DNA of 20,712 nucleotides from an uncultured Comamonadaceae bacterium (GCA_946482115.1 CAMLQP010000021.1:1-20712), one strand, 5' to 3'; counted from the stretch's first letter, positions 1 to 7,145 are shown. Program-made: numbers and translations. Notes: generated by a model from the letters alone, not told the origin.

Positions 1-483
1 GTGCAGGGCTACCACCCCTACGACAAGATGGCCTGGCCGATCTACGAGGTGATCAACGCGCACAAGCTGCCGGCCATCTTCCACACCGGCCACAGCGGCA
101 TCGGCAGCGGCATGCGCTGCGGCGGCGGCCTGCGGCTGGAGTACAGCAACCCCATGCATCTGGACGACGTCGCCATCGACTTCCCCGACATGCAGATCGT
201 GATGGCGCACCCGAGCTTTCCGTGGCAGGACGAGGCGCTGAGCGTGGCCACCCACAAGCCGAATGTCTGGATCGACCTCAGCGGCTGGAGCCCCAAGTAC
301 TTTCCCAAGCAGCTGGTGCAGTACGCCAACACGCTGCTCAAGGACCGGGTGCTGTTCGGCAGCGATTACCCGCTCATCACCCCCGAGCGCTGGATGAAGG
401 ATTTCGAGGTCGCGGGCTTCAAGCCCGAGGTCATGCCCGGCATCCTCAAGGGCAACGCGGTGCGGCTGCTGGGCCTGGCCTGA
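1..483 (+). CDS. Amidohydrolase-2 family metal-dependent hydrolase (3' part)
   Basis: This is the C-terminal 160 residues of an amidohydrolase_2 (PF04909-type) TIM-barrel hydrolase or decarboxylase. The frame is open to the left edge, so the GTG at base 1 is probably an internal valine codon and the true start lies outside the window. Visible family signatures are a strand ending in FHTGHS (about residues 27-32), MAHPSFPW (about 68-75), and the late barrel motif FGSDYPLITPERW (about 119-131), whose Asp is the usual catalytic or metal-near residue. The family includes decarboxylases of aromatic or keto acids (ACMSD, gamma-resorcylate decarboxylase types) and lactone hydrolases. The substrate cannot be read from this fragment. 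The gene ends 19 bases before the preferred start of the M14 peptidase gene, so the two may be cotranscribed. The protein is probably cytoplasmic. Family confidence is high; function is unassigned. Confidence 0.85.
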   Translation: MQGYHPYDKMAWPIYEVINAHKLPAIFHTGHSGIGSGMRCGGGLRLEYSNPMHLDDVAIDFPDMQIVMAHPSFPWQDEALSVATHKPNVWIDLSGWSPKYFPKQLVQYANTLLKDRVLFGSDYPLITPERWMKDFEVAGFKPEVMPGILKGNAVRLLGLA

Positions 484-489
484 GCGGGT

Positions 490-503
490 GACAATGCGGG
501 CCA
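490..503 (+). promoter_or_regulatory. -10-like box abutting the M14 gene start
   Basis: GACAAT at 490-495 resembles TATAAT at four of six positions and lies 7 bases before the ATG at 503. No Shine-Dalgarno sequence lies between them. A transcript started here would be leaderless or nearly so. The same layout recurs at 10950 and, on the other strand, at 19158. No convincing -35 box is visible. Confidence 0.35.
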
Positions 504-2206
504 TGACCCGCGACCACCTCACACCCTTCGAACAGGGCAACGGCAACCAGACCACCACCTGGGAGGCCTGCATCGCCTTCTACGATCGCCTGGCGCGCGA
601 CTTCCCGCAGGCGTTGCGCTTCTTCACCATCGGCACCTCCGATGGCGGGCAGCCGATCCATGCCGGCGTGGTCACCGCCGATGGCGAATTCGACCGCGAG
701 ACCCTGCTGGCGCAGGGTCGGCCGGTGTTCTTCAACAACAACGGCATACACCCGGGCGAGCCCGAGGGCATCGACGCCTGCATGGCGCTGGTGCGCGATT
801 TCTGCACCCAGCCCGAGCGCCGTGCCGCGCTGGGGCGCGCGGTGTTCCTGTTCATCCCGGTCTACAACGTGGACGGCTGCCGCAACCGCGCGGACACCTC
901 GCGCGCCAACCAGCTCGGGCCCGAGGCCTTCGGCTTCCGGGGCAACGACCGCCACCTCGACCTCAACCGCGACTTCATCAAGTGCGACAGCCTCGCGGCC
1001 CAGGCCTTCAACCGCTTCTTCGCGGCCTGGAGCCCGGACCTGATGGTGGACACGCACACTTCCAACGGTGCGGACTATGCGTACACCATGACGCTGATCC
1101 CCACCCAGCCCGACAAGCTGGGCGGCGCCCTGGGCAGCTACCTGCGCGACACCTTGCTGCCGGCCATCTACGGCGGCATGCGCGGGCGCGGCTGGCCTAC
1201 CTGTCCCTACGTGAACCCGGTGGCCGAGACGCCAGATGACGGCATCGCCGACTTCCTGGAAACCCCGCGCTTTTCCACCGGCTACGCGGCGCTGCACCAC
1301 ACCCTGGGCTTCATGCCCGAGAGCCACATGCTCAAGCCCTACGCCGACCGCCAGGCCGCCATGCGCGCGCTGGTGGAGGTGTGCCTGGACTGGCTGGTCG
1401 CACACGGCGACGAGATCCGTGCCCTGCGCCAGCAGGCCCGCGTCCAGCGGCCCGCACACTGGCCGGTGCGCTGGGCGATCGACTTCGAGCGGCCCACGCC
1501 GCTGCGCTTTGCCGGCTACGAGGCCGTGCGCTCGCCCAGCCGCATCGGCCGTTACCAGCGCCTGGCCTACGACCGCAGCCGCCCCTGGGAGCGCGACATC
1601 GCCCACTACCACCACGCGGTGGTCACCGACCGCGTGGAGGCCATGGCCGGCTACCTGATCCCGCAGGCCTGGCGCGAAGCCATTGAGCGTCTGGCCTGGA
1701 ATGGCGTCGTGCTGCAACGGCTAGTGGCCGACGAGACCCTGGCCGCGCGCGTGCACCGCATCGAGCGGGTGAGCACCCGGCCCGTGCCGTACGAGGGCTG
1801 CAGTTTCCACGACGAGGTCGAGCTGAGCACGCACGAGGAAACCATCACCGCGCGCGCGGGCGACGTCTGGGTGTCGCTGGACCAGCCGCTGGCGCGCTTC
1901 GCGGTCGAGACGCTGGAGCCGCTGGCGCATGACAGCTGGTTCCGCTGGGGCTTCTTCGACAGCGTGCTGGAGCGCAAGGAGCACTACTCGGACTACGTGT
2001 TCGAGGACACCGCCGAGGCCATGCTGCGCGACGAGCCCGGCCTGCGCGCGCGTTTCGACGCCTGGGCCACCGAAGACCCATCGCGCCTGGACGATGCCGC
2101 ACGCGTGCTGGACTTCATCTACCACCACGGCCGCCGTCAGGCCGAACCCGAGTGGCGACGCTACCCCGTGTTCGGCCTCCGGCAGGCGCCCAAGGGACTG
2201 GCATGA
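503..2206 (+). CDS. M14-family zinc carboxypeptidase-like protein
   Basis: This is a 567-residue protein with an N-terminal M14 (carboxypeptidase A-like) catalytic domain and a long C-terminal region of unknown role. The zinc ligands are visible: His83 and Glu86 in GIHPGEPEG, and His185 in VDTHTSNG. An Asn-Arg pair (N155-R156 in DLNRDF) matches the substrate-carboxylate-binding pair. Glu273 in MPESHMLKPY is a good candidate for the general base. No signal peptide or membrane segment is seen, so it is probably cytoplasmic and acts on peptides or amidated metabolites. I chose ATG 503 because GTG 488 and ATG 494 lack a ribosome site and a -10-like box sits just upstream; both earlier starts are in frame and would add at most five residues. 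Its stop overlaps the ATG of the mini-ORF at 2203. The natural substrate is unknown. Confidence 0.85.
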   Translation: MTRDHLTPFEQGNGNQTTTWEACIAFYDRLARDFPQALRFFTIGTSDGGQPIHAGVVTADGEFDRETLLAQGRPVFFNNNGIHPGEPEGIDACMALVRDFCTQPERRAALGRAVFLFIPVYNVDGCRNRADTSRANQLGPEAFGFRGNDRHLDLNRDFIKCDSLAAQAFNRFFAAWSPDLMVDTHTSNGADYAYTMTLIPTQPDKLGGALGSYLRDTLLPAIYGGMRGRGWPTCPYVNPVAETPDDGIADFLETPRFSTGYAALHHTLGFMPESHMLKPYADRQAAMRALVEVCLDWLVAHGDEIRALRQQARVQRPAHWPVRWAIDFERPTPLRFAGYEAVRSPSRIGRYQRLAYDRSRPWERDIAHYHHAVVTDRVEAMAGYLIPQAWREAIERLAWNGVVLQRLVADETLAARVHRIERVSTRPVPYEGCSFHDEVELSTHEETITARAGDVWVSLDQPLARFAVETLEPLAHDSWFRWGFFDSVLERKEHYSDYVFEDTAEAMLRDEPGLRARFDAWATEDPSRLDDAARVLDFIYHHGRRQAEPEWRRYPVFGLRQAPKGLA

Positions 2207-2271
2207 GCGCCGCGCCGGGCCGCCCCAAGCAAGCTCGCACCGCAGTGCGAAGCACGGAGATTGTCCAATGA
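2203..2271 (+). CDS. 22-codon bridging mini-ORF (candidate leader/coupling peptide)
   Basis: The small frame encodes MSAAPGRPKQ followed by ARTAVRSTEIVQ. Its ATG overlaps the peptidase stop (ATGA at 2203-2206), and its TGA overlaps the start of the crotonase gene (ATGA at 2268-2271). A good ribosome site, AAGGGA at 2192-2197, stands 5 bases before its ATG. A hairpin lies inside it. It would carry ribosomes without a gap from the peptidase gene to the next gene, so translational coupling is the simplest role. From memory, near-identical elements encoding this peptide pattern are dispersed in Comamonadaceae genomes, which would make it a repeat as well as an ORF. Whether the peptide itself has a function is unknown. 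Confidence 0.45.
   Translation: MSAAPGRPKQARTAVRSTEIVQ
2235..2250 (+). repeat. Hairpin in the intergenic element before the crotonase gene
   Basis: TCGCAC (2235-2240), loop CGCA, GTGCGA (2245-2250) form a perfect 6-bp stem with a tetraloop. It sits 5 bases before the ribosome site GGAGA (2256-2260) that serves the ATG at 2268. There is no T-run, so it is not an intrinsic terminator. It may shield or present the ribosome site, or be the conserved core of a dispersed repeat. Confidence 0.5.
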
Positions 2272-3038
2272 GCACGCCACCGCTGCTGCGCATCGAGGGT
2301 GGCGTGGCAACCCTCACCCTCAACCGCCCGACGCACCGCAACCGACTGCAGGACGAAGACCTGCAGGCGCTGCTGGCCCACTTCGACACGGTGCGCCGCA
2401 CCCCCGCGATCCACGCCCTGGTGCTCACGGCCGAGCCCAACCAGCCCAACCCCGTGTTCAGCGCGGGCTACCACGTGGGCGAGTTCGACGCCGCCGGCAA
2501 CACCGGCGCCATGCCGTTCGAGGTGGTGCCCGATGCGCTGGCCGCGCTGCCCGTGCCCACGTTGTGCGCGCTCACCGGCAGTGTCTACGGCGGCGCGACC
2601 GATCTCGCGCTGGCCTGCGATTTCCGCTTCGGCGTGGCGGGCATGCAGCTGCGCATGCCCGCCGCCGCGCTGGGCCTGCACTACTACCCCAGCGGCATGA
2701 AGCGCTACGTCGCCCGCCTGGGCCTGGGTGCCGCGCGCCAGCTGTTCCTGACGGCCCGGCCGGTGGACGACCGCGACCTGCTGGCCATGGGCTTTCTCGA
2801 CCGCCTGCTGCCCGCCACCGGGATGGCCGAGGCGGTGCAGGACTGGGCTGACAACGTGGCCGCGCTGGCGCCGCTGGCGGTGCAGGGCATGAAGCTGACG
2901 CTCAACGAGATCGCGCTGGGCGAGGGCGGCGAGGTGCTGTGGCGTGCGCGCGAGGCGCAGACCAAGACCAGCCGCGACTTTGCCGAGGGGCGGGCCGCGT
3001 TCGCCGAGCGGCGGGTGCCCCGCTTCACGGGGGACTGA
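2268..3038 (+). CDS. Crotonase-fold (enoyl-CoA hydratase/isomerase family) protein
   Basis: This 256-residue, presumably cytoplasmic protein has crotonase fold signatures. The two oxyanion-hole segments are FSAGYHVGEF (64-73) and GSVYGGATDLALACDFR (104-120). A C-terminal helical part ends in FAEGRAAFAERRVPRF. The start is fixed by ribosome site GGAGA 7 bases upstream and by the ATGA overlap with the mini-ORF. The two hydratase glutamates are not conserved: the GGGCEL motif becomes GGATDL (Asp112), and the later PE motif becomes PA (about 131-132). Ordinary hydration of enoyl-CoA is therefore doubtful. The run GLHYYPSGMKRYVARLG and the GSVYGG segment resemble E. coli methylmalonyl-CoA decarboxylase (ScpB/YgfG) as I remember it, so decarboxylase or another acyl-CoA chemistry is possible. 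It converges on the DUF3750 gene and overlaps it by 14 bases. Confidence 0.85.
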   Translation: MSTPPLLRIEGGVATLTLNRPTHRNRLQDEDLQALLAHFDTVRRTPAIHALVLTAEPNQPNPVFSAGYHVGEFDAAGNTGAMPFEVVPDALAALPVPTLCALTGSVYGGATDLALACDFRFGVAGMQLRMPAAALGLHYYPSGMKRYVARLGLGAARQLFLTARPVDDRDLLAMGFLDRLLPATGMAEAVQDWADNVAALAPLAVQGMKLTLNEIALGEGGEVLWRAREAQTKTSRDFAEGRAAFAERRVPRFTGD

Positions 3039-3807
3039 CCGGGCCCGAGGTGCTGGTGTCGTCCAGCCCCAGCCGGCCCACGAACGGCAGGCGCAGGCCG
3101 GGAGAATTGACGTCGATGCCGAAGTTCAGCCCGAGCAGGTTGATCTCCAGCCCCTCCTGCCAGCCGACGCTCAGGCCCAGCAGCCCCAGCAGGGACAGCT
3201 GGACGCCGGCGCCAGACGGCGAGACGCCGAGCGGCCGGCTCAGCGGCCGGTAGTCCTTGCCGATGGCATTGGCGGGCAGGTCCAGCCCCAGGGCCGGCAC
3301 CTCGCGGCCGATGTGGGCCAGGAAGGTGTTGCTGTTGGGGCCGGGATAGCTGCGGTATTCGCTGGCGAACGGGTAGCTGGCCACGGCGGCCTCGATGTCG
3401 GGGATCAGGGCCTGGGCGCCGTCACCCCGGTGGTCCACCAGCCGCTGCGGCACCGAGCCGTACCAGTGGCCGTCGGGCACGGCGTAGTCGCGCTGCACCA
3501 CGTCGGGTGCGCGCCAGCCAATCACGTCGTAGCGGGTGTAGGCGGTCTCGCCCCGGCGCTTGTAGATGATCCAGGGGTGGACGGCCACCCGGCCGCGCCA
3601 GCCGTAGGTGGGTGCGGCATAGACCTGGACGATGGCCTGGTCGGCCCACTGGACGGGGTCGGGCGCGATCCCGGCGGAGTGCCGGGCCGCGGTGGACCAG
3701 TGCCGGGCCGGCGCCGAGGCGGCCGCGTCCTGCGCCGTGGCGGGATGGGCCGTCAGCAGCGCCGTGGCAAGCCACAGCAGGCCCGGGAGCTGGCGCAGGA
3801 TTTTCAA
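3025..3807 (-). CDS. DUF3750-containing exported protein
   Basis: This 260-residue protein of unknown function has a signal peptide: Lys2 and Arg5, a hydrophobic stretch at about 8-20, and an ATA-Q-type cleavage site near residue 26. The mature part matches the DUF3750 pattern as I know it. Elements are VHPWIIYKRR (76-85), YDVIGW (93-98), HWYGSVPQRL (114-123), IPDIEAAVASYP (135-146), YPGPNSNTFLAHIGRE (154-169), and DLPANAIGKDY (176-186). The C-terminal third is glycine- and leucine-rich and weakly hydrophobic, which may indicate membrane association. It starts at TTG 3807, 10 bases after the stop of the MetE-like gene on the same strand, so the two may be cotranscribed. No strong ribosome site is seen. 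TTG is preferred because it begins the signal peptide exactly. The 3' end overlaps the crotonase gene by 14 bases. Activity is unknown. Confidence 0.85.
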   Translation of the reverse strand: MKILRQLPGLLWLATALLTAHPATAQDAAASAPARHWSTAARHSAGIAPDPVQWADQAIVQVYAAPTYGWRGRVAVHPWIIYKRRGETAYTRYDVIGWRAPDVVQRDYAVPDGHWYGSVPQRLVDHRGDGAQALIPDIEAAVASYPFASEYRSYPGPNSNTFLAHIGREVPALGLDLPANAIGKDYRPLSRPLGVSPSGAGVQLSLLGLLGLSVGWQEGLEINLLGLNFGIDVNSPGLRLPFVGRLGLDDTSTSGPVSPP

Positions 3808-3817
3808 GGCTCGGGCG

Positions 3818-4945
3818 TCAGGCGGTGCCCCACACCTCGTGCGCCGTCTCCACCACCAGCTGCAGCTTCTTGCGCTGGTCTTCCACGGCGATGTTGTTGC
3901 CGTGCACGGTGCTGGAGAAGCCGCACTGCGGCGACAGGCACAGCTGTTCCATGGGCGCGTAGCGGGCGGCCTCGTCGATGCGGCGCTTGAGGTCGTCCTT
4001 GGTCTCGAGCTGGCCGAACTTGGTGGTCACCAGGCCCAGCACCACGATCTTGCCCTTGGGCAGGTAGCGCAGCGGGCGGAAGTCGCCGCTGCGGTCGTCG
4101 TCGTATTCGAGGAAATAGGCGTCCAGGTCCATCTCGGCCAGCAGCGCCTCGGCCACGGGCTCGTAGTTGCCGGCGGCGGCGTGGGTGCTGCGGAAGTTGC
4201 CGCGGCACAGGTGCATGCCCAGCGTCATGCCGGCGGGCTTCTGCGCCACCACCTTGTTGATGAACTTCGCGTAGCGGTGCGGCAGCTCGTTGGGGTCGTC
4301 GCCGCGCTGGCGGGCCGCCTCGCGCATCTTCTCGTCGCACAGGTAGGCCAGGTTGGTGTCGTCCATCTGCACGTAGGTGCAGCCGGCGTCGGCCAGCGAT
4401 CGCAGCTCGTCGCCGTAGGCTTTCGCCACGTCGTCGTAGAAGTCCGGCTCGAGTTCGGGATAGGCCTCGCGGCTGATGCCGGCGCGCCCGCCGCGGAAAT
4501 GCAGCATGGTGGGCGAGGGGATGGTGACCTTGGGCGTGTTGCCAGCCGCCACCTGGCTTTTCAGGTACTCGAAGTCGGCCAGCTGGATGTTGGTGGCGTG
4601 GCGCACCTTGTCCACCACCTTGAGCACCGGCGGCGACAGGTGTTCGCTGCCGTCGGCGTGCTTGACGATGAGGTTGGCCGGCACCTCGGCCACCACGCCG
4701 CCCAGCTGTTCCAGGAAGTCGATGTGGAAGAAGGTGCGGCGGAACTCGCCGTCGGTGACGCTCTGCAGCCCGATGTCCTGCTGGAACTTGACGATTTCGG
4801 TGATCGCCTGGTCTTCCACCGCGCGCAGCTGGCTGGCGGTGATCTCGCCACGCGCCTTCTGTTCGCGCGCCTGCAGCAGGTAGGCCGGGCGCAGGAAGCT
4901 GCCGACGTGGTCGGCGCGGAAGGGCGGGGTGGTTCGCAGGCTCAT
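3818..4945 (-). CDS. MetE C-terminal-like zinc methyltransferase (cobalamin-independent methionine synthase II family)
   Basis: This 375-residue protein corresponds to the catalytic C-terminal half of MetE, as in the YxjG/YxjH-type single-domain proteins. The expected reaction is transfer of a methyl group to a thiol such as homocysteine. All four zinc ligands of MetE have counterparts: His245 and Cys247 in GMHLCRGN, Glu280 in YFLEYDD, and Cys341 in SPQCGF. An N-terminal DHVGSFLRP (12-20) and VTDGEFRR (63-70) are typical family motifs. It lacks the N-terminal barrel of full MetE, so folate is not guaranteed as methyl donor; another methylated compound may serve. The start is placed at ATG 4945 because GAGGAG (complement of 4953-4958) stands 7 bases upstream; an in-frame ATG five codons earlier has no such site. 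It is divergent from the GntR regulator, which is a plausible controller. Confidence 0.88.
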   Translation of the reverse strand: MSLRTTPPFRADHVGSFLRPAYLLQAREQKARGEITASQLRAVEDQAITEIVKFQQDIGLQSVTDGEFRRTFFHIDFLEQLGGVVAEVPANLIVKHADGSEHLSPPVLKVVDKVRHATNIQLADFEYLKSQVAAGNTPKVTIPSPTMLHFRGGRAGISREAYPELEPDFYDDVAKAYGDELRSLADAGCTYVQMDDTNLAYLCDEKMREAARQRGDDPNELPHRYAKFINKVVAQKPAGMTLGMHLCRGNFRSTHAAAGNYEPVAEALLAEMDLDAYFLEYDDDRSGDFRPLRYLPKGKIVVLGLVTTKFGQLETKDDLKRRIDEAARYAPMEQLCLSPQCGFSSTVHGNNIAVEDQRKKLQLVVETAHEVWGTA

Positions 4946-5096
4946 GAAGGATCTCCTCAAGGTGTTGTTGAAAGGCCGGCTCGCATCTTAGATGGAATCA
5001 ATTGGTGCTGCCATTGGATACAGGATGCGTGCCTTTGCCGATCTAGGGGGTTTGCCTAGGGCGGTTTCCGGAGCTTTCTGTATACATTCAGTATCC
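4946..5096. promoter_or_regulatory. Divergent control region of the MetE-like and GntR genes
   Basis: This 151-bp region serves both genes. The ribosome site of the methyltransferase gene is the complement of 4953-4958. A 13-base motif, TGGATACAGGATG (5015-5027), recurs inverted as CATTCAGTATCCA (5085-5097), with 11 of 13 positions agreeing. Next to the second copy is the palindrome GTATAC (5080-5085). That palindrome fits the yGTM-KACy operator pattern reported for FadR-subfamily GntR regulators. TATACA (5081-5086) could also be the -10 box of the GntR gene, which has no visible Shine-Dalgarno sequence. Autoregulation through overlap of operator and -10 box is inferred. Confidence 0.5.
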
Positions 5097-5912
5097 ATGA
5101 CATCCAGAAAGACAGGTGTGACCGGGAGTGACGGGTCCGACGAGCTGGGCTTGCTCGATCCGGTCGCGGTTGCCGGCGGCGAAAGCGCCCAGGTGCGTGC
5201 ACTGCTGCAACTGCGCGAGCTGATCCTGGCGGGGGAGTTGCCCGGCGGGGCCCGCATCGCCGAACTGGCGCTGGTGGAGCGGCTCGGGGTGTCCCGCACG
5301 CCGATCCGGGCTGCCCTGATGCGGCTGGAGCAGGAAGGCCTGCTGGAATCGCTGCCGGGTGGCGGCTACGGCGTCAAGACGTTTTCCGAGCGGGATGTGG
5401 CCGACGCCATCGAGCTGCGGGGCACGCTGGAGGGCCTGCTGGCCCGGTTGGCGGCCGAGCGGGGCGCGCCGCACGTGGTGCTGGCGGACGCCCGGGCCTG
5501 CCTGGACCGCATCGATGCGGTGCTGGCGGCGTCGGCGCTGGACGAGCCGGGGTTTTCGGCCTATGTCGCGCTCAACGAGGCGTTCCACCTGCTGCTGTAC
5601 GAGATGGCCGACAGCCCCACCATCAGCCGGCAGCTGGAGCGGGTGGTGAGCCTGCCGTTTGCCTCGCCTTCGGGCTTTGTGGTGGTGCATGCCCACTCGG
5701 CCAAGGCGCGCGACATGCTGGTGGTGGCGCAGGACCAGCACCGCCAGGTGCTCGATGCCATCGAGCGCCGCGAGGGCGCCCGGGCCGAGGCGATCATGCG
5801 CGAGCACTCGCGCCTGGCCCAGCGCAACCTACGCGAAGTGCTGGACGGGCGCCCGCTCGAACATGCGCCGCCGGCATGGCCGGCGGTCAAACTCATACGC
5901 CGCAGGCGCTGA
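5097..5912 (+). CDS. GntR-family regulator, FadR/FCD subfamily
   Basis: This is a 271-residue DNA-binding regulator. The winged helix lies at about residues 31-95, with recognition-helix region LVERLGVSRTPIRAALMRLE (59-78) and wing GLLESLPGGGYGV. The C-terminal all-helical FCD ligand domain covers about 100-255, with histidines His164 (NEAFHLLLY), His215 (QDQHRQ) and His237 (MREHSRL) matching the metal or ligand site. Asn160 stands where many relatives have Asp. ATG 5097 is preferred to an ATG 35 codons upstream because the extra residues are unlike the family and would run through the operator-like region. It lies upstream of and in line with the TRAP operon (gap 151 bp) and divergent from the methyltransferase gene, so it may control either or both. 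A small organic acid is the likely effector class. Confidence 0.9.
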   Translation: MTSRKTGVTGSDGSDELGLLDPVAVAGGESAQVRALLQLRELILAGELPGGARIAELALVERLGVSRTPIRAALMRLEQEGLLESLPGGGYGVKTFSERDVADAIELRGTLEGLLARLAAERGAPHVVLADARACLDRIDAVLAASALDEPGFSAYVALNEAFHLLLYEMADSPTISRQLERVVSLPFASPSGFVVVHAHSAKARDMLVVAQDQHRQVLDAIERREGARAEAIMREHSRLAQRNLREVLDGRPLEHAPPAWPAVKLIRRRR

Positions 5913-6063
5913 AAGCCATGGGCTGGAAAGGGATAGCCATAAGCAATTGCTATATCAAAGTGAGTGAAATTGCGCTTGCGCAGGAGGCGGGTGCATTGCA
6001 TAGTGCCCCCGCTGGCGTTCATCGAGGTCGATCAAAGACCCCCACCCAACACAGGAGACAAGC
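5913..6063 (+). promoter_or_regulatory. Upstream region of the TRAP operon
   Basis: This 151-bp gap holds a 10-base perfect palindrome AGCAATTGCT (5942-5951), inside a looser inverted repeat ATAGC (5933-5937) / GCTAT (5949-5953). The stretch is AT-rich compared with its surroundings, so it could be an operator. A tentative promoter is TTGCGC (5976-5981) and CATAGT (5999-6004) with 17 bases between them; both boxes are weak matches. The ribosome site AGGAGA lies at about 6053-6058, just before ATG 6064. Confidence 0.4.
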
Positions 6064-7098
6064 ATGAAATTCGTGACCCGTCGCACCGTGGCCTGGAGCC
6101 TGGCCGCCATGGCCACCCTGGCGGCCACTGGCGTTGCTGCCCAGACCGTGACCCTGCGCCTGCACCAGATGCTGCCGCAGCAGGCCACCATCCCCGCCAA
6201 GGCGCTGGTGCCCTGGGCCCAGAAGGTGGAAGCCGAATCGGGCGGCCGCATCAAGGTCCAGCTGTTCCACGCCATGCAGCTGGGCGGCGCTCCCCCGCAG
6301 CTGTTCGACCAGGCCAAGGACGGCGTGGTCGACCTGACCTGGACCGTGCTGGGCTACACGCCCGGCCGCTTCCCCAAGACCGAGGTGTTCGAGCTGCCGT
6401 TCATGAGCGGCTCGGCCGAGGCCTCCTCGCGCGCGCTGCAGGAGTACGTCGAGAAGTACGCGGCCGAAGAGTTCAAGGACGTCAAGCTGCTGGCCGTGCA
6501 CACCCATGGCCCCGGCCTGTTCCACACCAAGACGCCGGTGACCGGCCTCGAGGCGCTGCGCGGCATGAAGGTGCGCGGCGGCTCGCGCATCATCAACAAC
6601 ATGCTGGTCAAGCTGGGCGCCACCCCCGTGGGCATGCCCGTGCCGGCCGTGACCGACGCGCTGTCCAAGGGCACCATCGACGGTACCACCATCCCCTGGG
6701 AGGTGACGCCCTCGCTGAAGGTGACCGAGCTGGTGAAGAACCACACCACCTTCGCCGGCAAGGAAGGCCTGTACACCCAGACCTTCGCCTTCTCGATGAA
6801 CAAGGCGGCGTACGAGAAGCTGCCAGCCGATCTGAAGGCGGTCATCGACAAGAACTCCGGCATCGAGACCGCCGCCATGTTCGGCCGCGCCATGGATGCG
6901 GGCGACAAGGAAGGGCACGACATCGCGGTCAGGGCCAAGAACAACATCGTGGCCCTGGACCTGGCCGAGACCCAGCGCTGGCGCCGTACCGCCAGCACGG
7001 TGGAGACCGACTGGATCAATGAGATGAAGGGCAAGAACATCGACGGCGCCAAGCTGGTGTCGGAGGCACGTGCGCTGATCGCGAAGTATTCGCGATAA
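6064..7098 (+). CDS. TRAP transporter substrate-binding protein (DctP family)
   Basis: This is a 344-residue periplasmic binding protein of a tripartite ATP-independent transporter. The signal peptide has Lys2, Arg6 and Arg7, a hydrophobic core at about 9-22, and a VAA-Q cleavage near residue 26. The conserved LRGMKVR element (165-171) carries Arg171, the position whose guanidinium binds the carboxylate of the ligand in characterised DctP proteins; an organic acid is therefore the expected ligand. Length is typical for the family. A strong ribosome site (AGGAGA) precedes the ATG. It is the first gene of a probable operon with the TRAP membrane subunits and is separated from them by a terminator-like hairpin. 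The exact ligand is not deducible; the downstream hydroxyacid-type oxidoreductases suggest a hydroxy- or keto-acid. Confidence 0.92.
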   Translation: MKFVTRRTVAWSLAAMATLAATGVAAQTVTLRLHQMLPQQATIPAKALVPWAQKVEAESGGRIKVQLFHAMQLGGAPPQLFDQAKDGVVDLTWTVLGYTPGRFPKTEVFELPFMSGSAEASSRALQEYVEKYAAEEFKDVKLLAVHTHGPGLFHTKTPVTGLEALRGMKVRGGSRIINNMLVKLGATPVGMPVPAVTDALSKGTIDGTTIPWEVTPSLKVTELVKNHTTFAGKEGLYTQTFAFSMNKAAYEKLPADLKAVIDKNSGIETAAMFGRAMDAGDKEGHDIAVRAKNNIVALDLAETQRWRRTASTVETDWINEMKGKNIDGAKLVSEARALIAKYSR

Positions 7099-7145
7099 TC
7101 GCAGCGCCCTGGCGGTTTCGGGCCGTTGCCCGTGCCGCCACCCCT

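Noticed and set aside
3632..5059. Long plus-strand open frame opposite the MetE-like gene
   Set aside because: It covers the complement of a gene with all zinc ligands conserved; no ribosome site and no family resemblance.
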